Positions 7,186-18,009 of a stretch of 32,364 bases of DNA are shown in pieces. The position numbers and the translations under genes are program-made. Origin of the DNA: Thermoanaerobaculia bacterium (GTDB taxonomy: Bacteria; Acidobacteriota; Thermoanaerobaculia; Gp7-AA8); contig JADGNY010000076.1 of assembly GCA_017883235.1 (NCBI GenBank), positions 1 through 32,364 of the forward strand. Reading direction: 5' to 3'. The first letter of the stretch is position 1, and the number at the start of each line of letters is the position of its first letter. The notes beneath the pieces were generated by a model that did not search any database, was not told where the DNA came from, and worked only from the letters and a program-made list of their open reading frames with translations.

Positions 7186-8870
7186 GCGATCCGGCTGCAC
7201 GAGCGGGCGTGATCACCGAGATCTCCGGTTGGGTCGTCCGTGCGCGTGCCGAGGTTCCGCTTGCGCTGCGCGAGGTCGTTCTGGTGGGTGACGAGCGCCT
7301 CATCGGCGAAGTCATCGCGCTCAATCGGGGCGAGGTGACGATTCAGGTCTACGAAGAAACCGAAGGTGTGGCCCCCGGCCATCCGCTGTACGCGACCGGC
7401 GAGCCGCTCTCCCTCGAGCTCGGCCCCGGACTCCTCGGCGGCGTCTTCGACGGCGTGCAGCGCCCGCTGCGAATGCTCGCCGAACAGGAGGGCGACTTCA
7501 TCGGCCGCGGGAGCCGGCTGCCCGCGCTCGATCGCGAGAAGCTGTGGGACTTCAAGCCGGCCATCGAAGCAGGGAGCGATGTGGAGCCGGGCCGCGTTCT
7601 CGGCACCGTCATGGAGACGCCGGCGCTTCCGCATCCGATCATCGTCCCCGAGGGTGTGAGCGGGAACGTGAAATGGATCGCGGCGGCAGGACCGCGCCGC
7701 ATCACCGACGTCATCGCCCGTCTCGATGACGGCCGCGAGCTGACGATGCTGCAGAAGTGGCGCGCCCGCGTGCGGCGCCCGGTGCGCGAGCGCCTGGTGC
7801 CGGATGCGCCGCTCATCACCGGGCAACGCGTGCTCGACACCTTCTTCCCGCTGGCCCGCGGCGGGACGGCGGCCATGCCCGGCGGCTTCGGCACCGGCAA
7901 AACGGTGACGCAGCATCAGCTCTGCCGCTGGGCGGAGGCCGACGTGATCATCTTCGTCGGCTGCGGGGAGCGCGGCAATGAGATCACGCAGCTCATCGAC
8001 GAGCTGCCGCGTCTCATCGATCCGCGCACGAAGCGCCTCCTCGCCGAACGCAGCATCCTGATCGCCAATACGTCGAATATGCCGGTGTCGGCGCGCGAGG
8101 CGTCGCTCTTCACCGGCGTGACGATCGGCGAGTATTACCGCGACCTCGGATACGACGTTCTGCTTCTGGCCGATTCGATCTCGCGGTGGGCCGAGGCGTT
8201 GCGCGAGATCTCGGGACGGCTGGGCGAGATGCCGGCGGAGGAAGGCTATCCGCCGTATCTCTCCAGCGCGCTGGCGGCGTTCTTCGAACGGGCCGGCCGC
8301 GTGGTGACGCTTTCCGGCGGCCACGGATCGCTCACGGTCATCACCGCTATCTCCCCGCCGGCCGGCGATCTCACCGAGCCGGTGACGCGGCACGCGGCGC
8401 GCTTCGTCCGCACCTTCTGGACGCTCGACCGCCAGCTCGCCGCCGCCCGCGTCTTTCCCGCGGTCAGCACGCGCGCTTCGTACAGCGAAGTCCCGCCGGG
8501 CGTGACCAACTGGTGGTCCTCGCAGGTCTCGCCGGGATGGGCGGCGGCGCGCGAAGAAGCGATGACGTTTCTCGAGGAAGCATCGCGGATCGAGGAGACG
8601 GCGCGGCTCGTCGGAGCCGACAGCCTCCCCGAGCGCGAGCGATTCCTCCTGCGGCTGGCCGACACGTTTCAGGAGGGCTTTCTCCAGCAGAACGCCTACG
8701 ACGCGGTCGATGCCTGCTGCACCCCGGCGCGCCAGATGGCATTGCTCGAGACGTTCATGCGCGTGCGCCGCGAAGGGCTGGAGCAGATCGCCAAGGGAAC
8801 CGCGGCGAGCGCGCTGCCGATCGACTTTGCCGCTCTGCAGCGGATGAAGACGGCGAAGGAGCTGCCATGA
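7182..8870 (+). CDS. V/A-type ATPase catalytic subunit A
   Basis: The 562-residue product has the Walker A loop GGFGTGKT (234-241), the catalytic GCGERGNE motif with the general-base Glu263, and the ADSISRWAEALREISGRLGE block. These identify the ATP-hydrolysing or -synthesising subunit of the A3B3 head. The non-homologous insert typical of A subunits (about 115-200) is present, which separates it from F-type beta. The ATG at 7182 overlaps the E stop (ATGA). A frame open further upstream is a read-back into the E gene. Confidence 0.96.
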   Translation: MSDPAARAGVITEISGWVVRARAEVPLALREVVLVGDERLIGEVIALNRGEVTIQVYEETEGVAPGHPLYATGEPLSLELGPGLLGGVFDGVQRPLRMLAEQEGDFIGRGSRLPALDREKLWDFKPAIEAGSDVEPGRVLGTVMETPALPHPIIVPEGVSGNVKWIAAAGPRRITDVIARLDDGRELTMLQKWRARVRRPVRERLVPDAPLITGQRVLDTFFPLARGGTAAMPGGFGTGKTVTQHQLCRWAEADVIIFVGCGERGNEITQLIDELPRLIDPRTKRLLAERSILIANTSNMPVSAREASLFTGVTIGEYYRDLGYDVLLLADSISRWAEALREISGRLGEMPAEEGYPPYLSSALAAFFERAGRVVTLSGGHGSLTVITAISPPAGDLTEPVTRHAARFVRTFWTLDRQLAAARVFPAVSTRASYSEVPPGVTNWWSSQVSPGWAAAREEAMTFLEEASRIEETARLVGADSLPERERFLLRLADTFQEGFLQQNAYDAVDACCTPARQMALLETFMRVRREGLEQIAKGTAASALPIDFAALQRMKTAKELP

Positions 8871-10267
8871 CCGGGATTGCCGCCCGCCACGACAATCATG
8901 CCGGGATCGAGCGCCGCGGACTGGCAGAGCTGCGCGGACCGCTGGCGTTCGTCGAGGGCGTTGCCGGCGTCGCCTTCCACGAATTCGTCGATCTGGAAGG
9001 CTCGGACGGCGTAACACGGCCCGGGCGCGTTCTCTCGACGACGGAGCGCGGCGCGATCGTCGAGGTGTTCGGCGTGACCGACGGCCTGCAACTCGGCGCG
9101 TCGTCTGTCCGCTTCCACGGCCGTCCGATGCGTTTCGGCGTCGGCCCCGAGCTCCTGGGACGCGTTTTCGACGGACTGGGATCTCCGCGCGACTCGCTTC
9201 CACCGCCGGCATGCGTCGAGCGCCGCACGATCGGCGGATCGCCGATCAACCCCTGCCGCCGCGCCTATCCGCGCGATTTTCTAGAGACGGGGGTCTCGGC
9301 GATCGACGCGCTGAACAGCATCGTCCTCGGCCAGAAGATCCCGATCTTCACGGAATCGGGTCTGGCACACGATGCGCTGGCGATGCAGATCATCCGTCAG
9401 GCGCGCGCGCCGTCCGTCGAGAAGTTCGCCGTCGTCTTCGTCGCTCTCGGGCTTCCGCGCGACGTGGCCACCCGCTACCTCGACGATCTGCAGACGAGTG
9501 GTTCACGCGGACGCCTCATCGCCTTCCTGAATCTGGCGGACGATCCGACCGCCGAGCGGCTCATCACACCGCGCCTGGCGCTGACGGCGGCGGAGTACCT
9601 CGCCTTCGACGCCGGCTATCACGTCCTGGTCGTGCTGCACGACATCACGAACTACGGTGAAGCGCTCCGGGAGATTTCTGCCGCACGCGGCGAAGTGCCA
9701 AGCCGCAAGGGTTATCCCGGCTATCTCTACAGCGACCTTGCCTCGCTGTTCGAACGCGCCGGCCGCATCGCCGGCCGCCCCGGCTCGATCACGCAGATTC
9801 CGATCGTGACCCTCCCCTCGGGCGATCTCACACACCCGATTCCCGACCTGACCGGTTACGTGACCGAAGGACAGATCGTGCTCGACCGCGAGATCGCGCG
9901 GCGGGGCGTCTACCCGCCGGTTGCGATTCTCTCCTCCCTCTCCCGCCTGATGTCGGACGGGATCGGCGAGGGCCGGACGCGCGACGATCATCCCGACGTC
10001 GCCAAACAGCTCTACGCCGCCGTGGCCCGCGTGGAGAGGGCGCGCGGGCTGGCGTCGATCATCGGCATCGACGAGCTGACGGAGATCGAGCGGACCTATC
10101 TCCGTTTCGGCGAGTCATTCGAGCGCGAGCTCCTTACACAGCGCGGCGATGAGTCGCGCACGATCGGCGAGACGCTCGACCGCGCCTGGCGCGTCCTGCA
10201 TGAATTGCCGCGGGCGGAGCTGACGCGCGTCCGTGACGAGATCCTGGAGAAACACTACGCGCCATGA
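8867..10267 (+). CDS. V/A-type ATPase regulatory subunit B
   Basis: The 466-residue product is the non-catalytic nucleotide-binding partner of subunit A. It has the beta-barrel start (RGPLAFVEGV), the LLGRVFDGLGSPRD motif, FLETGVSAIDALNSIVLGQK and IFTESGLAHDALAMQIIRQA. It lacks a Walker A loop, as is normal for B. DITNYGEALREISAARGEVP and GRPGSITQIPI are further family blocks. The true start at 8867 overlaps the A stop by 4 bases. A much longer frame upstream is a shadow of subunit A. Confidence 0.96.
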   Translation: MTGIAARHDNHAGIERRGLAELRGPLAFVEGVAGVAFHEFVDLEGSDGVTRPGRVLSTTERGAIVEVFGVTDGLQLGASSVRFHGRPMRFGVGPELLGRVFDGLGSPRDSLPPPACVERRTIGGSPINPCRRAYPRDFLETGVSAIDALNSIVLGQKIPIFTESGLAHDALAMQIIRQARAPSVEKFAVVFVALGLPRDVATRYLDDLQTSGSRGRLIAFLNLADDPTAERLITPRLALTAAEYLAFDAGYHVLVVLHDITNYGEALREISAARGEVPSRKGYPGYLYSDLASLFERAGRIAGRPGSITQIPIVTLPSGDLTHPIPDLTGYVTEGQIVLDREIARRGVYPPVAILSSLSRLMSDGIGEGRTRDDHPDVAKQLYAAVARVERARGLASIIGIDELTEIERTYLRFGESFERELLTQRGDESRTIGETLDRAWRVLHELPRAELTRVRDEILEKHYAP

Positions 10268-10872
10268 TCGGAGCCGCCACCCGCTCGCGCCTTTTCGAGC
10301 TCCGCCGCGACCGCGGCGCCGCGCGCCGCAGCGCGGAGCTGCTCGACCGCAAGCGCGAGGTTCTCCTGCGCGAGATCTCCCGCCGCCAGCGGTTGCTGGA
10401 GACGATTCGCACCGTCACGGCCGCGCGCTACCTCGAAGCGCACCGTCTCCTGCGGATCGCCCGCGTCGAGCTCGGAATGCGCGGCGTGGAAGCCGCCGCC
10501 CTGGCCCAGCCGCCGCGCTTCACTCTCACGGAGAGCAACCGTTCGGTGATGGGTGTGCGCATCCCCGAGCTCGATGCCACCGTCCAGCCGTACCGCGCCT
10601 TCTACGGCGCCGCCGCAACGACGGAATCACTGGACGAGGCCGGCGCCGCGTTTCAGACCCTGCTCCCCGACGTCGTCGCCCTCGCCCAGGAGGAGATCGC
10701 CGTGGCGCGACTATCGATGGCGATGCGCAAAACGACGAAGCTTTGCAATGCGCTGCAGAAAGTCGTCCTTCCGAGAATCGAGCAGGAGATCCGGGCGATC
10801 GTCGACGGGATCGAAGAGGACGAGCGTGATGACGCGGTGCGGCGGAGAGTGACGATGGGGAGGGGGCGGTGA
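10264..10872 (+). CDS. V/A-type ATPase subunit D (central rotor shaft)
   Basis: The product is 202 residues, with two long helical segments at the N-terminus (ATRSRLFELRRDRGAARRS, about 4-75) and at the C-terminus (about 140-195) that would fold as the antiparallel coiled coil of the rotor axle. A short middle part separates them. NALQKVVLPRIEQEIRAI is the typical C-terminal helix. The start overlaps the B stop (ATGA). It closes the operon, and 8 bases after its stop begins REP-type sequence. Confidence 0.93.
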   Translation: MIGAATRSRLFELRRDRGAARRSAELLDRKREVLLREISRRQRLLETIRTVTAARYLEAHRLLRIARVELGMRGVEAAALAQPPRFTLTESNRSVMGVRIPELDATVQPYRAFYGAAATTESLDEAGAAFQTLLPDVVALAQEEIAVARLSMAMRKTTKLCNALQKVVLPRIEQEIRAIVDGIEEDERDDAVRRRVTMGRGR

Positions 10873-10880
10873 ACGTTAGC

Positions 10881-10922
10881 CGCCGGAGCGCTCCTTAACG
10901 CTTCGCTTGCGCAGCGCTTCGC
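10881..10922. repeat. Left flanking repeat of the RAYT unit
   Basis: CGCCGGAGCGCT at 10881-10892 is repeated exactly at 11592-11603 on the far side of the transposase gene. GCGCTTCGC at 10914-10922 faces its complement GCGAAGCGC at 11572-11580. The transposase gene is therefore bracketed by both a 12-base direct repeat and a 9-base inverted repeat, as expected for a REP/RAYT unit. Confidence 0.6.
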
Positions 10923-10974
10923 GCCGAGGTAACCTCATCGCCCCCACACGTCGGCCGCGCTCTTTCCAGCGCGC

Positions 10975-11568
10975 ATGCGCCACGACAACTTCATTTACAC
11001 AGATAAGCGATTCGTCCGTAAATCACGAGGCCGACTGCCTCACTGGCAGCTCGACGAGGCGACCTACTCAATCACTTTCCGCCTACGCGATTCGTTGCCG
11101 CGCGACGTCGCGGCCGCGCTCATTCTCGAGCGTGAGCAGTCGATGCGGTTGAGGATGAATCCATCCGAGCGTGCCGAAGTCGATCGGCTCTTCAGCCTCA
11201 GACTCGATTCCTATCTGGACCAGGGATACGGCAGTTGCATTCTTCGTGTCGACAGAAACGCAGAGCTCGTAGCGGACGCTCTCCGCCACTTCGATCGCGT
11301 CCGATACGAGCTGTACGCATGGTGCGTGATGCCGAATCACGTTCACGCCATGATGCACCTGCAACACGGCGCGGATCTCGAGTACGTACTGCATTCGTGG
11401 AAGTCGTTCACGGCGCACCAGATCGGCCAGGGCGTCATCTGGCAGCGGGAGTACTTCGATCGCATCGTTCGGGATGCAGAGGATTACTGGTCCACGCGCA
11501 GTTATGTCTTGAACAATCCATTCAAAGCCGGATTGCGAAATTGGAAGTGGGTGGGCGCGCGCGAATAG
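10975..11568 (+). CDS. REP-associated tyrosine transposase (RAYT, Y1 HUH family)
   Basis: The 197-residue product has the HUH metal-binding motif NHVHAMM (His122-x-His124) following a YELYAWCVMP strand. The C-terminal REYFDRIVRDAEDYW block and the YVLNNPFKAGL motif contain the probable nucleophile Tyr177. This is the signature of the TnpA_REP family, single-copy relatives of IS200/IS605 transposases that nick and join REP hairpins with a GTAG- or GGAG-like tetranucleotide at the stem foot. The gene looks intact. REP-type palindromes flank it, and the doublet downstream has a GGAG foot, so the likely substrate is adjacent. Confidence 0.9.
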   Translation: MRHDNFIYTDKRFVRKSRGRLPHWQLDEATYSITFRLRDSLPRDVAAALILEREQSMRLRMNPSERAEVDRLFSLRLDSYLDQGYGSCILRVDRNAELVADALRHFDRVRYELYAWCVMPNHVHAMMHLQHGADLEYVLHSWKSFTAHQIGQGVIWQREYFDRIVRDAEDYWSTRSYVLNNPFKAGLRNWKWVGARE

Positions 11569-11594
11569 CAGGCGAAGCGCGCAGCGCGCAGCGC

Positions 11595-11762
11595 CGGAGC
11601 GCTGGCGTCTCGCCGGCTGGCCCGGGGGCGTCTCGCCCCCGTGCTGGCCTACGCTGATGTAACGTAAGTCGCCCCGCCCCCCCTGTTACCAGGCCGAGTC
11701 TGGATCTCGCCAGACCGGGGGCGAGACGCCCCCGGGCCAGCCGGCGAGACGCCAGCGCTCCG
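11595..11762. repeat. BIME-like pair: two 47-bp perfect inverted REP arms
   Basis: Positions 11595-11641 and 11716-11762 are exact reverse complements over 47 bases, separated by 74 bases. Each arm holds two hairpins built on GGCGTCTCGCC: GCTGGCG-TCT-CGCCGGC (one mismatch) and CGGGGGCG-TCT-CGCCCCCG (perfect). Each arm begins with CGGAG. The spacer has a third small palindrome (GTCTGG/CCAGAC). The right arm ends one base before the stop codon of the convergent RND gene, so the element probably ends transcription from both sides. Confidence 0.93.
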
Positions 11763-11763
11763 T

Positions 11764-14945
<3,182 letters not shown>

Positions 14946-14949
<4 letters not shown>

Positions 14950-16025
14950 GCACCACTCCTGACCACCATGCCCTCGCGCACCCGCGCGGGGGCAGAGACG
15001 ATCGATTCGCCGGCGTCCAGCCCGGAAAGGATCTCGGTCCGGTCCGCGTCGATCGCGCCGAGGGTGATGAGCCGCATCCGGGCGACGTGATCCGCGCCGA
15101 CGACAAACACACTGGTGAGCTCTCCGCGGTGGACGACGGACGATGACGGCACGGTGACCGCGGAGCGCTCGCCGACCGGGAACAGGACGTTGACGTACGT
15201 GCCCGAACGCAGCGGCCGGTCGAGCTCGAGCTTCACGAGCGCCGACCGCGCACTGCTGTCCACTGAAGGTTGCACGCGCGTTACGCGCGCGCTGAGACGC
15301 TCGTTCCCGGCAACGACGACGGCACGGTCGCCGGCGCGAACGGCGACGTTCTCCGGCACGTTGGTATCGACGCGCGTGGCGTGCTCGTCCTCGATGGCGA
15401 TCAGAGGCACGCCCGGAGCCGCCTGTGCTCCGGGATCGGCGAAGCGTCCGGTGACGATGCCGTCGATCGGGGCGCGCACGCTGCTGTAGCCGAGGACCGC
15501 AGCGGCCTGCGCCGATTCGGCGCGCGCTTCGCCGCGCCGGGCCACCAACCGCGCCAGCTCCGCCTGAGCAGCAGTTTGTCGCGCGCGCACTTCGTCGAGC
15601 TCCTGCGGACTGGCCGATCCCCGCTCGCGCAAGGCCGCATATCGCTGATAGGTGGACTCAGCGAGTTTCGCATTGGCCGTGGCGGCGTCGATGGCCCGTT
15701 CGACCTCCTCGCCTCCTGCGCGTGCGCGATCCGCCTGGGCGCGCTGTGCACGTGCATCGATTTCGACGACCACCTCGCCGGCGCGCACACGGTCTCCCTC
15801 GGCGACGAGAACGCGCACGACGGTTCCGACGACGTTTGCGCTCAGCGTGCTGGCGGTCTGCGAACGAACCGTTCCGGCCACGGAGTGGAACGCCGGCAGC
15901 GACGTGCGTTGTGCGGCCACAACGGGCGCGTCGACGGTAGCGCGTGACGGCGCCTGCTCGGGATGCGCGCACGCGGCAAGCAGAAGCGCGGAAAGAAGAA
16001 GTGCCTCAGATGAATGGCTGGACAT
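14946..16025 (-). CDS. Periplasmic adaptor lipoprotein of the RND pump (membrane fusion protein)
   Basis: The 359-residue product begins with a lipoprotein signal ([11 protein letters not shown], lipobox LAAC), so it should be lipid-anchored in the periplasm. It has the half-lipoyl motif [22 protein letters not shown], a long alpha-hairpin (about 90-165), the second lipoyl half ([20 protein letters not shown]) and beta-barrel segments. The ATG at 16025, with GGAGA 9 bases before it, is chosen over an upstream in-frame ATG at 16073 because the signal peptide starts there. It overlaps the channel gene by about 20 bases. Confidence 0.9.
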
Positions 16026-17352
16026 CGTTGAGATCTCCGGTGGCGCGCAGCAGTTCAGCGTGCGCGACGACACTCTCGTAGCGGGCGGCGAGCAGCTCGA
16101 ATCGCGCGGAGACGAGAGCGGTCTGGGCGCGGAGCTGCTCGGTGATCGTGGTCAGTCCATGTTCGTAACGATCGCGGACGATGCGCGCGGCGGCCTGGGC
16201 CTGTTCGACGGCAGCGGCGGCGACCGATGCGCTCTCACGGGCGGCGCGCAGCCGCTGCCACGCCGTGATCACCTCCATCGTCACCGCGTCGCGCGCCATG
16301 GCGTCGCCGGCGCGGGCCGCGTCGATTCCGGCGCGCGCCTCCGCGATCCGCGCGGGCCGGGCGCGATCGAAGAGATCGATCGTGACGGCGATCGCTCCGG
16401 TGTAGTCGCTGTTGCGGCGTCCGAATGTCGCCCCGCTCGCACCGGCCGTACCGACTGCATCGACGCGTGGCAGCGCCGTGCCGCGCTCCGCGGTCAGCCG
16501 CAACTGTGCGTCCGAGGTCGCCAGCGCCGCGATCCGCACCGGCGCACGGCTGGCGAGGGCATGAGCGATTGCGGCATCGAGGTCGGGCTCGTTTTGCGCG
16601 CTTGCAGGGAGTGTTGAAGGGATCGTTCCGGCGATCGAAACGTCATCCCGCCGCGGCCGCTGAAGCAACGTCGCCAGCGCCGCGCGCGCGATGGCCTGCT
16701 CGCCTTCCGCCGCGATCAGCCGCTGGCGGAGCGTGGCAACCTGCACATCCGCGGAAAGCGCATCGGATTCGACGAGCAGTCCCTGCTCGAACCGGTCCCG
16801 TGCCGCTTTCGCATCCGCTTCGGCGGCGTGGACCGCTTCCTTCGTCACCGCTACCTTCTCCCCGGCCACGAGGACACCGTAGTAGCGGGCGACGACATCC
16901 GCCCGGATTCGTTGCCGGGCATCGTCGAGATCGAGCGAGGCGCGATCAACGCCGTTGGCGCCCTGACCCACCGCTGTCGACGTGCGGAACCGGTCGAAGA
17001 TGGCGAAACGTGCCGTAATCGACGACCGATAGTTCGTCATCGCCGGCGGCGCGTTCAGGAAAGCCGGATCGAAGTGGCGCGGTGCGAACCTCCCCTGCTC
17101 GAGCAACGAGCCGAATACGAAGACCGGGTTGTTGCCGCGCGTCGCGCTCTCGCTCGCGTCGATGCGTGGCATCCGCGCCGCGCGCGCTTCCGCCTCCCGA
17201 GCCGCCGCGGCCTGCTGCCGCGCATCGGCGGCGGCGATGGCCGGGTTCTTCGAAAGCGCCTCATCGACAGCATCGCGCAGCGTCAGGCTCTGGGCGGCAC
17301 CGCTCCGCGCGAAGACAAAGACGAGGATAGCCCCGGTCAGGACGGTCTTCAC
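16006..17352 (-). CDS. TolC-family outer-membrane efflux channel
   Basis: The product is 448 residues from a GTG start at 17352: KTVLTGAILVFVFARSGAAQ is a signal peptide, followed by the TolC-like SLTLRDAVDEALSKNPAIAA motif. Two copies of the outer-membrane-efflux repeat follow, the second opening near DAAIAHALASRAPV. The long helices and DLNDV ending are typical. The GTG is preferred because it overlaps the DUF2892 stop (GTGA) and opens directly onto the signal peptide. It should form the outer-membrane exit of the tripartite pump. Confidence 0.9.
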   Translation of the reverse strand: MKTVLTGAILVFVFARSGAAQSLTLRDAVDEALSKNPAIAAADARQQAAAAREAEARAARMPRIDASESATRGNNPVFVFGSLLEQGRFAPRHFDPAFLNAPPAMTNYRSSITARFAIFDRFRTSTAVGQGANGVDRASLDLDDARQRIRADVVARYYGVLVAGEKVAVTKEAVHAAEADAKAARDRFEQGLLVESDALSADVQVATLRQRLIAAEGEQAIARAALATLLQRPRRDDVSIAGTIPSTLPASAQNEPDLDAAIAHALASRAPVRIAALATSDAQLRLTAERGTALPRVDAVGTAGASGATFGRRNSDYTGAIAVTIDLFDRARPARIAEARAGIDAARAGDAMARDAVTMEVITAWQRLRAARESASVAAAAVEQAQAAARIVRDRYEHGLTTITEQLRAQTALVSARFELLAARYESVVAHAELLRATGDLNDVQPFI

Positions 17353-17537
17353 GCCGCGACGCCCGACTTGCGGAGGATGGTCATCATCGGGCACCAGTTC
17401 GTGAACCCCGACTGGAGCAGGTTCAGGCCGACGAAGGCATTCAGCAGATAGAACCAGGGACTGACCCAATAGCCGAGGGCCAGGGAAGCGAGAACGAAGA
17501 GACCGGCGATGAGGCGGAGATAGCGTTCGATGGTCAT
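17349..17537 (-). CDS. Small DUF2892-type membrane protein
   Basis: The product is 62 residues with two membrane helices (about 8-22 and 28-42) and the family ending GFTNWCPMMTILRKSGV. DUF2892 domains are often found alone or fused to rhodanese in YgaP-like proteins and lie near ArsR-controlled sulfur or metal genes. The molecular role is unknown. A GAGGA ribosome site precedes the ATG at 17537. Longer frames reaching back into arsR are artefacts. It is first in the export operon. Confidence 0.85.
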   Translation of the reverse strand: MTIERYLRLIAGLFVLASLALGYWVSPWFYLLNAFVGLNLLQSGFTNWCPMMTILRKSGVAA

Positions 17538-17561
17538 AGGGATCCTCTTTTCACGACTGAT

Positions 17562-17586
17562 ACTATATGATCGTATAGTCATATAG
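17562..17586. promoter_or_regulatory. Overlapping palindromes in the divergent arsR / efflux promoter
   Basis: ACTATATGATCGTATAGT (17562-17579) is an almost perfect palindrome with one mismatched pair. CTATATGA (17563-17570) also faces its exact complement TCATATAG (17579-17586) across 8 bases. The AT-rich site stands out in a GC-rich region and lies between the DUF2892 gene and the ArsR-family gene. ArsR-family dimers bind such AT-rich inverted repeats, so this is the probable operator for both directions. Confidence 0.7.
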
Positions 17587-17631
17587 CGATGTGATGCTGC
17601 GCACACGCCCCGGTGCGACGGAGGCGTTACG

Positions 17632-18009
17632 ATGCCGGCGATGACCCGAAAGAAGACCAGACACGAAACGCTGTCAACCGAGGTGATCGACCTCGTAGCC
17701 GCCCGTTTCCGCACCCTCGGCGAGCCGCTCCGCATCCGCATCCTGCAGGCCCTGCAGGGCGGCGAACGCAACGTCACCGCGCTCGTCGACGGAATCGGCT
17801 CCACGCAGCCGAATATCTCCAAGCACCTGCGCATTCTTCAGGAGGCCGGGCTGGTCGGCCGCAGGCAGGACGGCAACAACGTCTACTACTCCATCGCCGA
17901 TCCGACCGTCTTCGATCTCTGTGACGCTGTCTGTAACAGCATCGGTGCACGTTTGACACAGCATGCTTCGATCGCTACGCAGCTTCGTCGGCGGGCACGG
18001 AGGGGGTAG
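17632..18009 (+). CDS. ArsR/SmtB-family repressor
   Basis: The 125-residue product has a winged helix-turn-helix with the family recognition motif TQPNISKHLRILQEAGLVGRR (split as TQPNISKHLRIL and QEAGLVGRR, about 58-78) and the wing RQDGNNVYYSI. Two cysteines, Cys97 and Cys101, lie in the last helix (FDLCDAVC) and could bind a metal or form a persulfide or disulfide. The usual ELCVCDL arsenic site of helix 3 is missing. It probably represses the divergent DUF2892-TolC-adaptor-RND operon through the palindromes at 17562-17586. The 3' region is overlapped antisense by the radical SAM reading frame. Confidence 0.87.
   Translation: MPAMTRKKTRHETLSTEVIDLVAARFRTLGEPLRIRILQALQGGERNVTALVDGIGSTQPNISKHLRILQEAGLVGRRQDGNNVYYSIADPTVFDLCDAVCNSIGARLTQHASIATQLRRRARRG

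Noticed and set aside
8186-8866. Upstream extension of ATPase subunit B
   Set aside because: The extra 227 codons overlap subunit A in another frame. The ATG at 8867 overlaps the A stop and begins the family N-terminus.
6879-9212. 777-codon open frame on the minus strand
   Set aside because: It lies antisense to the well-supported ATPase E, A and B genes. It is Arg/Asp-rich and low in complexity, as GC-rich shadow frames are.
10975-11568. Active IS200/IS605 insertion sequence
   Set aside because: There is no accessory TnpB gene and no IS-type left and right ends. The REP flanks and sequence motifs fit a RAYT better.
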